Origin: Cordilura impudica
Taxonomy: Eukaryota; Arthropoda; Insecta; Diptera; Scathophagidae
Direction of reading: 5' to 3'
DNA: 64,000 bases
Assembly (NCBI GenBank): GCA_963682025.1
Contig: OY821519.1
Span: 107,368,099-107,432,098, forward strand
This document shows, piece after piece, positions 44,993-54,705 of this stretch. A model generated the notes under the pieces. It searched no databases. It was not told the origin of the DNA and was given only the letters and a program-made list of their open reading frames with translations. Every line of letters starts with the position of its first letter. Position 1 is the first letter of the stretch. The position numbers were made by a program, and so were the translations under genes.

Positions 44993-46048
44993 TGTAAAAG
45001 GCAGGATCGCCATATAGTGTAAAAGGCAGGATCGCCATATAGTGTAAAAGGGCAGGATCGCCATATAGTGTAAAAAGGCAGGATCGCCATATAGTGTTGG
45101 TGGGACGCCAGCTAGGATCACCAAATATTATAAAAAACGCTGGACCGTTATATAATGTATGCCTTGTAGCAATCTACGTACATAGTGGCATTTAAATTTA
45201 ATATAGTGTATGTATGGGGGCAGGATCGACATATAGTGTAAGAGGGGGCAGGATCGCCATATAGTGTTAGCTTGGCAGGATCGCCATATAGTGTAAGAAG
45301 GGTGTATAAATGGACACTAAGATTGGGTGAGAACCGGACCAATCTCAGGAGGAATTTTGTCAAGTGCTTTCCTCAAAGCAGTTCCCGCGTGCACGCTAGA
45401 TGCACTTTTTTAATGTTTTACAGAGATAGCACGTAGGCAGATTATGCCAATGTTTGAACCTTTTGGCAGAATATGCCAGTAAAAAGAGAAAATCTCTGTT
45501 TGGTTTTAATTATAACCCTTTCAAATCAGAATTATAATTGATTTTTTATTTTAAAATGCTGGTCTTTTATATCATTATAATTTAATATTTTTACTTAATT
45601 TAAATAATAGTCTTCTCTTTTCTTTACATTCGCATATTACATATTATTCATTGATTTTTGAACGTTGGGCTCAATAGCCAATCAGAAAACGTTCAATAAT
45701 CAATTTAAATTTTTCCCCTCAAAATTTGAGTGACATTCCTATTTGTCATGGGTTATTGACACAATTTGAATTTTCACAAATTTGTCATTTTGCATTCCAG
45801 TGATATTTAATTACACAATAATTTATTGTTTTGTAATTCAACCCTTTACCCAAGGTTAGTGTACTTTGTGGTATGTGTTGAATGAAAAGAAAAGATATGC
45901 AAAAAAATAAATAAATGTAAACAACTAATTACAAATAAATATGTGCATGTGCATATAGTAAACAAAAATAAACAAAAAAATATAAACAAATAAAGATGAA
46001 TAAATGAAATAAATAAAGATAAATGAAGATGTGTGTAACATCATCACA
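44993..46048 (-). repeat. 3' LTR (minus orientation) with 24-base subrepeats
   Basis: About 1,056 bases. Its left third holds at least six copies of GGCAGGATCGCCATATAGTGT (three nearly perfect in tandem at 44,998-45,075, others near 45,079, 45,219, 45,247 and 45,274), separated by short spacers. The other LTR has a shorter, different set of GCAGGATCG repeats in this part, so the length difference (~165 bases) is due to repeat number. Confidence 0.75.
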
Positions 46049-47733
46049 CCCCTACCCTTAAGATGAAATTTATGGGTTTTAGAAAATTCATGAATTTCAT
46101 TACTTAAAATAAAAATGTTATTTTTGTTTCTCTTAAACTTAGTGGTTATTCTAATTTTGTTTTTGTGATATAATATTATATATAAAAAAATGTAATAAGT
46201 AATTTCTATATCTATGTATTAACAATATAAATAAGTAAGTTTACTATGTGCTCTTATATGTAGTAATTAACAATCTATACAATTTTACATTTTCATTTAC
46301 GTTTATATAATTTTAAAGTATTATTATGATATAATTTTATGTTTCCTTTTACATCTAAGATTGAATTTTCATTTTATATCTATTAAATTTCTCATTTAGA
46401 TTTCATATTAATTACATCAATCGAAACATGTATAATTTCATGTGGTCAATGACATGGCAATTTTCATCTTTTATTTTAAAAATAATTATTTTCTTTTCGA
46501 AATTACGATAAATTTTTAGTCATCTATTCTATGTCGCGTGGTGTGTCCTTTTGATTCTTTAAAATTTTCGAGGATTTTCCCTCATTATTTTCTCATATTC
46601 TATCTTATCTTTCGGGGTTCGTTACATAACATATACTCACATACTTTTCGTCACTTTTCCATTATAGTGCGAATTTATTATTTCATTTATATTTTCTAGA
46701 TCATAGCTATCATTATATCTTTCATTGCGACCTTTGTCTACAATGTTTATCAAATCATTTATTTCCTATATATATTAGATGTCAGTTTCTTCACGTCGAA
46801 ATCTGGATTTCGCAGAATTATCACTGTATCTTATTATATCAGGCACGTAGTTTCTCCATTATCGAATCTAGTTTCGTAGGATTATCACCACGTCATAAAC
46901 GCGCAAATTTATTGATTCATTTTATACCCCTATTATATATTCTTTATATAATTTCCTTTCAATAATTTCCTGATGTACACACACCGATCTTGGAGTGAAC
47001 ATTTCCAATAGGCGCTGCCATCTCTATCGTCTGTCCTAGTTCGTCAGTCATCACCAGCGATTTTATTATCTCTTTTATTATGTTTATCTTCTTTTATAAA
47101 TTTCCTGTTTTATTTTCATTGTCTTTATTTTCTTTTATAAAAAGTCTTTCCTTTATTTTCACCATTGTCATTGCAAAAAAAAAAATGTTGTTAACAATAT
47201 TTCATATACATAAATTTTCTTAATTGGTTTAACATATTATATTCAATTTTCATTTAATTCTATTATGATTTTGATATTAATTCCATAATAATGTTTTGTA
47301 TTGTCCATTTTTTAAAATATTTGTATTTTATTTTCTACAGTTTTCTTTTTGTCTAATTGCGCTATTACTTTAATATAACAATTTTGTTGTGATAACTTTA
47401 CATTATTATTTTAGTTAAAAAAAAATTTTTTGTTGTTTTTTTTTTACTTGATTAATTTTTTTTTTTTTTTTTAGTTTTGCAATTTCCTATGTCTCCAATT
47501 TTCCGATTTCTCAATCATTAACTTAGTTTCTATATCCCTCGTCGTGGGATTTCTAACGTCTTCGATGGTTGGAGCTCTTTTCATCCCTATAAACTTCCAC
47601 CATCCTATTAACCATTTTAACTTCTCTTCTTCTGTTAGATTATCGTCATCATATAACAATTTTTGCTGCTCTTTCCGTTCATCCATTTCTATGCTGATTC
47701 TAACTCTGTTCTTTGTAGGCATCTATATAGTGG
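46049..47733 (-). other. LTR element interior
   Basis: Very AT-rich, non-coding except for 47,471-47,722. It starts (minus strand) immediately after the 5' LTR and ends with the AAGGGTAGGGG polypurine tract at 46,049-46,059. No protease, reverse transcriptase, RNase H or integrase motif is visible. A classical TGG-starting primer binding site was not found next to the 5' LTR. Confidence 0.65.
47471..47722 (-). CDS. short gag-like N-terminal ORF of the LTR element
   Basis: 83 codons, starting about 11 bases inside the 5' LTR edge. Hydrophilic: MPTKNRVRISIEMDERKEQ, then LTEEEKLKWLIGWWKFIGMK and RDIETKLMIEKSENWRHRK. Position right after the LTR fits a gag start. I do not recognise the family; no zinc knuckle is seen. 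The frame ends before any other domain, so it is either a truncated gag or a captured short peptide. Confidence 0.45.
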   Translation of the reverse strand: MPTKNRVRISIEMDERKEQQKLLYDDDNLTEEEKLKWLIGWWKFIGMKRAPTIEDVRNPTTRDIETKLMIEKSENWRHRKLQN

Positions 47734-48625
47734 TGTAGGTGTTTACAGGATCGGTGTTTGCAGGATCGGTGTTTGCAGGATTCGGAAAGTTCGTTGTCCA
47801 GGGTCTAATTTGCAAGGATCGGGTAACAGAAGTTTTTACCAGGATCAAATTTGCAGGATCGCCATATAGTGTATGAGGGTGTATAAATGGACACTAAGAT
47901 TGGGTGAGAACCGGACCAATCTCAGGAGGAATTTTGTCAAGTGCTTTCCTCAAAGCAGTTCCCGCGTGCACGCTAGATGCACTTTTTTAATGTTTTACAG
48001 AGATAGCACGTAGGCAGATTATGCCAATGTTTGAACCTTTTGGCAGAATATGCCAGTAAAAAGAGAAAATCTCTGTTTGGTTTTAATTATAACCCTTTCA
48101 AATCAGAATTATAATTGATTTTTTATTTTAAAATGCTGGTCTTTTATATCATTATAATTTAATATTTTTACTTAATTTAAATAATAGTCTTCTCTTTTCT
48201 TTACATTCGCATATTACATATTATTCATTGATTTTTGAACGTTGGGCTCAATAGCCAATCAGAAAACGTTCAATAATCAATTTAAAGTTTTCCCCTCAAA
48301 ATTTGAGTGACATTCCTATTTGTCATGGGTTATTGACACAATTTGAATTTTCACAAATTTGTCATTTTGCATTCCAGTGATATTTAATTACACAATAATT
48401 TATTGTTTTGTAATTCAACCCTTTACCCAAGGTTAGTGTACTTTGTGGTATGTGTTGAATGAAAAGAAAAGATATGCAAAAAAATAAATAAATGTAAACA
48501 ACTAATTACAAATAAATATGTGCATGTGCATATAGTAAACAAAAATAAACAAAAAAATATAAACAAATAAAGATGAATAAATGAAATAAATAAAGATAAA
48601 TGAAGATGTGTGTAACATCATCACA
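47734..48625 (-). repeat. 5' LTR (minus orientation)
   Basis: About 892 bases. Its left part carries GTTTACAGGATCGGT and GTTTGCAGGATCGGT repeats; the last 749 bases match the other LTR. The exact left edge (TGTAGG at 47,734) is inferred from the TG...CA rule and is uncertain. Confidence 0.65.
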
Positions 48626-48991
48626 GAAGCTTATATACCAAATTTCATCAAAATACATTCATATTTGCGACCTGCAGTTTGATTACAAACTTTACACGGA
48701 CACACAGACGGACGGACGGACGGACATTGTTAAATCAACTCAGAAAGTGATTCTGATCCGATCGGTATAATTAAAGATGGGTGTAGGTCAAATATTTTTG
48801 GTTGTTACAAACAGCATCACAAAGTCATTATACCCAAACCACATAGTGGTATAGGGTATAACAATCATTTTAAATGTGGATGATTTTGTGGAAGAAATGT
48901 GTACAGGATTGCTAAACTTGAGAAACCATGACTTTTTAGTCAAAGAGCAATGGTCATTCTTCAAGGATTTGAAGATACATTTGAAGTCTGG
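48626..48991 (+). repeat. 366-base direct duplication, right copy
   Basis: Second copy of 44,627-44,992. It begins directly at the LTR tip (CATCACA then GAAGCTT) and continues into the intact remainder of the long-TIR 2 gene. Confidence 0.85.
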
Positions 48992-49784
48992 TGAATTCGT
49001 TATTTCATATGATTTCGCAGAAAACTATAAATATGTTCTTCAGGATGCCATACAAGCATTCCACTTCAATAACTACCAAGCAACTCTATTCACAGTAGTT
49101 ATTTACTACATGAAAGATGAAAAACTGGAACACAAAAGTATGGCAATCATATCCGACGATTTAAAACATGATACCGTTGCAGTTTATGAGTACCAGAAGA
49201 GAATACTAAAATTTCTAAAATCTAAATTTACAGTAAAGAAGGTATACTACGTTTCGGACGGAGCTCGTCAACATGTTAAAAACAAAAGTAACTTGGCAAA
49301 TCTTATGGCCCACAAAAAAGATTTTGGAATGCCAGCTGAGTGGCATTTTCATCCTACTGCTCATGGTAAAGGAGCATGTGATGGTATTGGAGCAAACCTT
49401 AAAAGAAATGCAGCGAAGTATAGCCTCCAGTGCTCTCATCAAGATCGAATCTTAGATGGGACTGCTTTATTCCATTGGGCAAAGAGTTATTGTAAAGAAA
49501 CTAAAATAGTTTTTAGTAGCAAAGAGGATCATCAGGAAACATTGAAAACACTGAAGAGCAGATTCGTTGCTGCGGTAACAATCGATGGCACCGCTCAATA
49601 CCATGCTTTTATACCGCTTGTCGATGGAAGACTCAAGTTGAAAAAGTTTTCTGCCTCTATTCAATGCGATTTTTTTACAAAGACAACAAATAAACCAGCA
49701 GCGAAATCAACAGCTGAACCTAGTAACGCCAAGAAAGGATTGACAAAAAACGCAGTAAATAAAGGCGACAAAAAAGCTGGATGA
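48867..49784 (+). pseudogene. C-terminal, catalytic-like part of the long-TIR element 2 protein
   Basis: Open for 302 codons from VDDFVEEM (a GTG codon, in frame with the upstream piece) to a stop at 49,784. Counting that codon as 1, notable residues are D46 in VISYDFAENY, D128 in VYYVSDGARQHVKNK, and D169 in WHFHPTAHGKGACDGIG; the order and spacing look like an RNase H-type DDD/E nuclease. The basic tail (KTTNKPAAKS to KKAG) may be for nuclear targeting or DNA contact. No stop or frameshift is seen, but the gene's first half is separated by the family A copy and the LTR element. Relatives carry WHFFATSHGKG.CDGIGG, as far as I recall; a transposase role is inferred from the flanking inverted repeats. 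Confidence 0.7.
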
Positions 49785-50956
49785 AGGACTGGGTATCTAA
49801 AAATTTACAAGACTTAAATACTTCATCAGCTACAATAAATTAAGTAAAAAAATAGTTATGATAAAAATGGATCTAATGCAATTAAGATTAAATTTTAATA
49901 AATTATTTATCTTTTTATTTTTAATATTATTATTATTATACATTAATTAAATTATTATTAAAAATAAATAAAAAATAATAATTTTTCAACATTTCTATAG
50001 AAAAAAAGCGATTTTTTTCCTGCGGTTAACATATTCTGGGTATTACAGTATCGAGGGTATCAAATTTTAGGTAGGTATGTTATATAGCTTCGGGAAGTTT
50101 AGTTTGTCTAGTTTCTCAGTATAAGTTTTATTTGTAAGGTTTGAGACACAAATAGGAAAAAATTGAAAATAGTGCATTTGTGAAAAATTGAAAAACCGTT
50201 GTCTTGAGTTACAAAATATTTATTTTGATAGATATCCCACTCCCATCCCACTAAGCGACCAAAAAGCTCTTAAAGGAAAAATCCTAAGCTTTCTTATGAA
50301 AAAAAAAAAAAAAAAAAAATGCCCTTTTTGGAAAAAAAGGCAAAAAATGCTTTAATTTAGCAAAAAAAAAGTCTACAAAAAAAAAATTTTTTTTTTTTTA
50401 AGTATTTTTTTCCGAAATACTGAAGAAATAGCTATCTAAACTATTTGGGAGAAAATTTTCTAAGAACAATAGGTAATAAGTTACAAGGATGGGAAAAAAC
50501 ACCTGTTTGGCCAAAATGTCAAATTTTGATCCCCAATCTTGTTGAAAAATTGTGTCTAAACTACTATCCAATAGGACTAACCTTGGTGCAAATTTCATCC
50601 CGATCGGAAGACATCGGTTTCAAAAGTTGGTGCACTTGACATGAAATCCCCCATATATACATATATGTATTGCACAGATTTTTCTCTAATTTGGTTTATG
50701 TTTTTGCAGTAAAAAATAGGTGACCTTACCAAGTATGAGCAGGATTAATCCATTTTTCGATCTAGTTTCTATATAAATATAGCAGCCAATATGAACTTTA
50801 TCATACCCGACGGCAAACATATTAGTAACAATGCCACTCAAATATGGTTTACGCTTATTTCTATATCTAAATATTTGGAGCTAAGAGATAGGGTCTCTAA
50901 ACGCATCGTACAGAGAATCGTATAGTCGGACTAGACCGAATATTTTCTTACTTGTT

Positions 50957-52039
50957 CTCTATAACTTGATGTGCCTTTATTATTTTTGTAATTTTTTATC
51001 CATTATAGTATATGCTAATATTTTTTTCGTGTTTTATTTTAACTAGACTTAATAAATGTAACATTGAATTAAAAAGAAAATTCTAGTGTTGGCTTTGTGG
51101 TACTGTTTGCATGTCTAATAAAATGTAAATGCATCGCCGAATACCTTATCTCATCACTGTATATGTATACGTTGTTTTAATTTTATTTCAAAAATTTTTC
51201 ATCAACATCATATTTCAACAAAACTTAAGTTTCAAGCCTTGAACATCCGATTTTTAAATATTCAGTACCATATGAAATGTAAGTATTTCCTTTCTTGTCT
51301 GCCTATCCATTACAACACATAATTACACAGGTAAATTTCTATTAAGTTTTATGTCCCCTACATGTTCATTAATATTTTTTTTTTGTACTTAAAATATTGT
51401 AACGAAATACCATATGTCATTTTACGAACATGTATAAAAACAATTTTTATTCCTCATGTTACAACGTTTTTCATCGTTTATTCAAAAAAATGTTCCTAGA
51501 TACATACGAAGGATGTGCGCGCACATTCATGTCTTCATATAATTGAATTGCATCATTAAAATGACATCTCTTATCGTTAGCAGTCATCTTCATTCAACGC
51601 TATCAAATCGTCGCATTTTTGAGCTTTACGTTAGTGTGAGAAATAGAGAGAGATTCAAGGAATGAATTCGTGGAGATTAATCACGTGAATCAGTTAAATT
51701 ACTTAAAATTAGAAACCTTTATTAATAAAAATCTTAAAATATAAAATAAGTTTTATATCCGAATTGTAGCCAGGAAATAAAACATATTTATATTCAAATC
51801 TGTAAAACTCTCGTTATTATATATTTTATTTTTTTTTTGTTATAAGTTTGTCATTTTATATGTAATTATTATAAGAAAAAAATCTGGAGCCCAAACTAAA
51901 TATATCCTTTCTCCTTATAAAAAGCGTATTTGATATTGTTATTTTTTTCCTTCTGCCGGTGGAGAGGGGCTGGTACTACCACATTTCTTTAACGTTCGAA
52001 AAAATTAAAAAAAAAACATTATGGAAGGAAAAAAATAAT
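50957..52039. other. unassigned AT-rich DNA
   Basis: No recognised gene or repeat. A (GA)-rich GAAATAGAGAGAGATTC stretch lies near 51,640. Confidence 0.35.
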
Positions 52040-52444
52040 ATCTAGCAGACCCCAGCCCTCGAAGTTCGAGTGCAAATGCTAGGAAATTTTATTTTTTCAT
52101 TTAATAATTTTTTTGTAAGACCCTAAAACTATAATAGTCAATTTCAGCCAATTCTACATTCTTTTTGACTTTTTTTTCATTACTGTCGTTATTGGCTTAT
52201 GTGCAAATTTGAAAATTTTCAATTCAGCACAGGGCTTTTTGCAAACACATTTAGGAATCTAATAAACACACACACACAGCATTGTATAATTTTACGTATG
52301 TGTTAGTAGCAACTTTAAATTCATTGTACTCCACAAAAAATTTAAAATTTGAAAATCTAATTTGTTGATTTTGTTCGGCATTAGGTCATGAGTTAAAAAA
52401 TTTTTAAATAGAAAATATAAACATATATTTGTTTTTAAAATTTT

Positions 52445-52985
52445 TTTCTTTTTTACTATCCCAATATTTCAGTCAACGTTGTTGACCATCTTCAGGGGTT
52501 CTATATAAAAAATACAAAAATATCACACAAATTATTGCAAAAATTACACAAAACATTTAAACACGAAAAATATAATTACATTTAAAAAATTTTTAAATAA
52601 ACGAAAATAAAAAACGAAAATAAAAATCACTTTCTGAGCTGTTGTTCAGCTGTAAGCTTTTGTCAATTGATGTATTTTTTCCTTTTTCTATTTTAATTTT
52701 ATTTTGTTCTTTTTTTTTTTTGTTTTTGTTTATCGTGTGTTTGTATGTGTGAGCTGAGATGTTTTCTGTGTCTAGTTTGTAGTTTAATCTCTCTTTTGTG
52801 TCTAAATTAAGTATGTGTAACATCTCCAACGTAAATCTTCTAGCATAGTTATTCTCCTCTACTAATATTTTAACATAGTCAAATTTTGGTTGATGTCCAG
52901 TGATTGCACAGTGGGCTGCGAGTGCTGGTTTTTCCTCCAGTGGTTTGTCAGTTGCTTTTATATCAGACTTATGTGATGAAAGTCT
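52445..52985 (-). mobile_element. Penelope-like element 3' fragment
   Basis: Minus-strand coding remnant (52,595-52,985) followed by a 3' region containing CCTGAAGATGGTCAACAACG and GAAATATTGGGATAGT, the motif pair common after the ORF of Penelope-like retroelements. It sits inside family B copy 4. The reverse transcriptase part is missing; the piece ends at a ~35-base T/A-rich stretch. Confidence 0.7.
52593..52985 (-). pseudogene. GIY-YIG endonuclease C-terminal part of a Penelope-like protein
   Basis: The minus-strand frame reads LKIRLSSHKSDIKATDK, then EEKPALAAHCAITGHQPKFD, VKILVEENNYARRFTLEML and LDTKERLNYKLDTE. This matches the R...H..d......alA.H....gH.fd...v.IL..E.n...R...E...I......lN order of GIY-YIG domains in Penelope-like elements: the Arg-His and Glu catalytic-region motifs are there, but the GIY and YIG strands upstream are lost. 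A run of A/K codons (KKKKEQNKIK) after it is probably slippage. Confidence 0.7.
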
Positions 52986-53140
52986 GATTTTTAATCTGTA
53001 AATCTGGTGGACAGATTAAAAGAAATACTTTTCAAATGAAGCATGTTTGGATAAAATAGGATTAAAACTGACATACTTACATCGGTCACAAGAAATTGCC
53101 TTGCCTTTCAATATTATAAATAATAAAGTACGTTTTCTTA

Positions 53141-53860
53141 AAGGAGTAGCTGGATATAGTATTTTATCATATATCTTATATCCATATAAAAATGAAGTTT
53201 TGTATGTTTGTTCGTACCTTTGTTTGTACGTTTATACGTTTATACGTTTGTGGTTTATAGGAGACTGCTGCAGCACTAGACCGATCGTTTTGAAATTTTA
53301 CAGTTGGTTTTTGATTTTTCAAGAGAGCGTGGCACCTCCCATATAAAGTGAATTTTTAACATCTAATTTCAACATATAATAACAGCAGTACTACGACAGC
53401 AAGAGTTCTGAAACTATGTACATGTACATATTAAACAAATTTGAAGAGTCCCGGAAAAAATGGGCCCGATCAGAGATGTGGGCGGGGCAGCTCCCATACA
53501 GAGTAAGTATTTAATATCATATAACTGGAGTCCTATAAGAGTAAAAGCATCGGGACTTTGTGTGAGTTCACAACAAAAAAAAAAATGGGAGGGATCAGAT
53601 CGGTAGGCGTGGCATCCCCTATACAAAATGAATATTAAATATCATGTCTAGAGTATTGTAATAGTGAAAGCCTTGGGAATTTCTGAGATCATGAGTAATT
53701 AATATGAGCAGTTGCCCAAAAATGGGCGCTCTCGGACTAATGGGTGTGGCACATCATATACAAAAAATGTGAAGTACTATGAAAATGACAGTCTTGAAAC
53801 TTTTGACAAGTACATTACTTACCACTGTGAACAGTCGTGGAAAATATGGGCGGAATCGCC
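53141..53860 (+). repeat. degenerate ~120-160-base tandem repeat block
   Basis: A recurring segment, GGC(A/T)CCTCCCATATAAAGTGAA-like then ATCAT/ATCTA and GAAAGCCTTGGGA-like, starts near 53,330, 53,488, 53,610 and 53,745. Spacing is 122-158 bases with much divergence. Upstream are short tandem CGTTTATACGTTTATACG and a GCTGCAGCACTAGACCGATCG segment. No coding potential. Confidence 0.55.
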
Positions 53861-54705
53861 AAAATCAAAATTAGCCAAAACCGAAAATCACGAATAACAA
53901 AAAACGCAAAAAACAAAACAGCTAAGTACAAAATACCTGAAAATCGCGATTAACAAAAATCGCAAATAACAAAATCGCCAAAATCAAAAGTCGCCAACCG
54001 AAAATCGGAAATAACAAAAATCGTCAAAATAAAAAATCACAAAAAGCAAAAATAGCCAAAATAGCCAAAATCAAGGATTGCCAAAAATGAAAAATTGTGA
54101 AAAAATAAAACGCCGGGTCAAAAATCGCAAAAAACCAAAATAACTTAAGCCAAAAATCACCAAAACCAAAACTCGCTAAAAAAAACTAGCAAAAATCGCC
54201 AAAACTAAAAATCGCAAAAAAAAAACTCCAAACCGATTATAAAATTAACAAAACCGAAAATCGCAAATAACAAAAATCGCAAAAAAAACAAAAAACGCCA
54301 AAATCAAAAATCGACAAAACGAAAACTGCGAATAACAAAATTCGCACAAAATTAAAAAACGCCAAAATCAAAAATCGAAAAAAACAGAAATTGCCAAAAT
54401 CAGAAATCACCAAAATTAAAAATAGACCAAACCGAAAATTGCGTATAACAAAAATCGCATAAAATAAAAAATCGTCAAAATCAGAAATCGCAAAAAACAA
54501 AAACCTCCAAAATCAGAGATCAGCAAAATCAAAAATCGCCAAACAATAAATTGCATAAACCAAAAATTGCCATAATCAAAAATCGCCAAATCCAAAAATC
54601 GCGAATAATAAAAATCGCCAGAACCGAAAATCACGAATACAAAAAACGCCAAAATCAAAATTCGACAAAACCGAAAATCGCAAATAACGAAAATCGCAAT
54701 CAGTT
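53861..54705. repeat. AAAATCGCCAAAATC-type minisatellite
   Basis: About 840 bases of a loose tandem array of ~12-16 base units built from AAAATCGC, CAAAATC and AATAACAAAAATCGC. Units vary continuously. Minus-strand open frames in it (FxxFAIFVIxxFRFGLF-like, Phe-rich) are products of the repeat. Confidence 0.8.

Larger units (their letters stand above)
44993..48625 (-). mobile_element. LTR retroelement, minus strand, pol-less (LARD/TRIM-like)
   Basis: Two direct repeats flank a 1.7 kb interior. The core 749 bases (45,300-46,048 and 47,877-48,625) are nearly identical; I noted one difference (AAATTTTTCC against AAAGTTTTCC). On the minus strand each LTR starts TGTGATGATGTTACAC and the left one ends TTTTACA, giving TG...CA ends. 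Just before the 3' LTR, minus-strand AAGGGTAGGGG is a good polypurine tract, which sets the orientation. The interior holds one short gag-like frame and otherwise no coding sequence, so movement would need enzymes from another element. The flanks lack a 4-6 base duplication and instead show the 366-base direct repeat. Confidence 0.8.
43068..50652 (+). mobile_element. long-TIR DNA transposon 2 (unclassified), with nested insertions
   Basis: Ends GGGGGATTTCATGTCAAGTG and the inverted CACTTGACATGAAATCCCCC. The inverted repeats extend about 0.58 kb each (43,068-43,650 and about 50,071-50,652), sharing CCGATCGGGATGAAATTTGC, GGCCAAACAGGTGTTTTTTCC and GTGGGATGGGAGTGGGATAT. Flanks are both ATATAT-rich, so the duplication could be AT up to ATATAT. 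Removing the nested family A copy, the LTR element and one copy of the 366-base duplication would leave roughly 2.8 kb. The gene starts right next to the left repeat, so the original N-terminal part seems deleted. Confidence 0.85.
42661..50956 (-). mobile_element. family A copy 9, split by long-TIR element 2
   Basis: Left piece 42,661-43,067: CTATACCACTATGTGG, GATCGACTCAAAATCAG, TTCAGACCTAGCCCCC, CACTTAAATCTGTAAAAA. Right piece 50,653-50,956: ATTGCACAGATTTTTCTC, TAGGTGACCTTACCAAG, AGTCGGACTAGACCGAATATTTTCTTACTTGTT. Together they form one inverted family A copy; the interior is a 7.6 kb nested block. The (GTCY)n tract itself has been lost. Confidence 0.8.
52040..53140 (+). repeat. family B copy 4, split by a Penelope-like fragment
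   Basis: Left part 52,040-52,440: CAGCCCTCGAAGTTCGAGTGCAA, TAGGAAATTTTATTTTTTCATTTAAT, CAGCACAGGGCTTT, ACACACACACACAGCATTGTATAAT, GTGTTAGTAGCAACTTTAAA. Right part 52,985-53,140: CTGTAAATCTGGTGGACAG, GAAATACTTTTC, CATCGGTCACAAGAAATTGCCTTGCC. In the inverted copy at 61.9 kb these two halves are contiguous, so the 0.5 kb between them is an insertion. Confidence 0.7.

Noticed and set aside
44995..45300. Regularly spaced 21-25 base repeats resembling a CRISPR array
   Set aside because: Spacers are very short and irregular, the context is an LTR in eukaryotic DNA, and there are no cas genes.
47544..47869. Plus-strand frames of 64-68 codons with GVCRIGVCRIG repeats
   Set aside because: They run through the LTR subrepeats and opposite the gag-like frame; the repetitive peptide reflects GCAGGATCGGT repeats.
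44627..48991. Treating the 366-base direct repeats as LTRs of a larger element
   Set aside because: They contain part of a family A copy and part of the long-TIR 2 gene, so they are duplicated host sequence. The true LTRs lie inside them and have TG...CA ends and a polypurine tract.
54237..54658. Phe/Ile-rich minus-strand frames that look like membrane proteins
   Set aside because: They translate the AAAATCGCC-type minisatellite; the apparent hydrophobic repeats follow directly from the DNA repeat.
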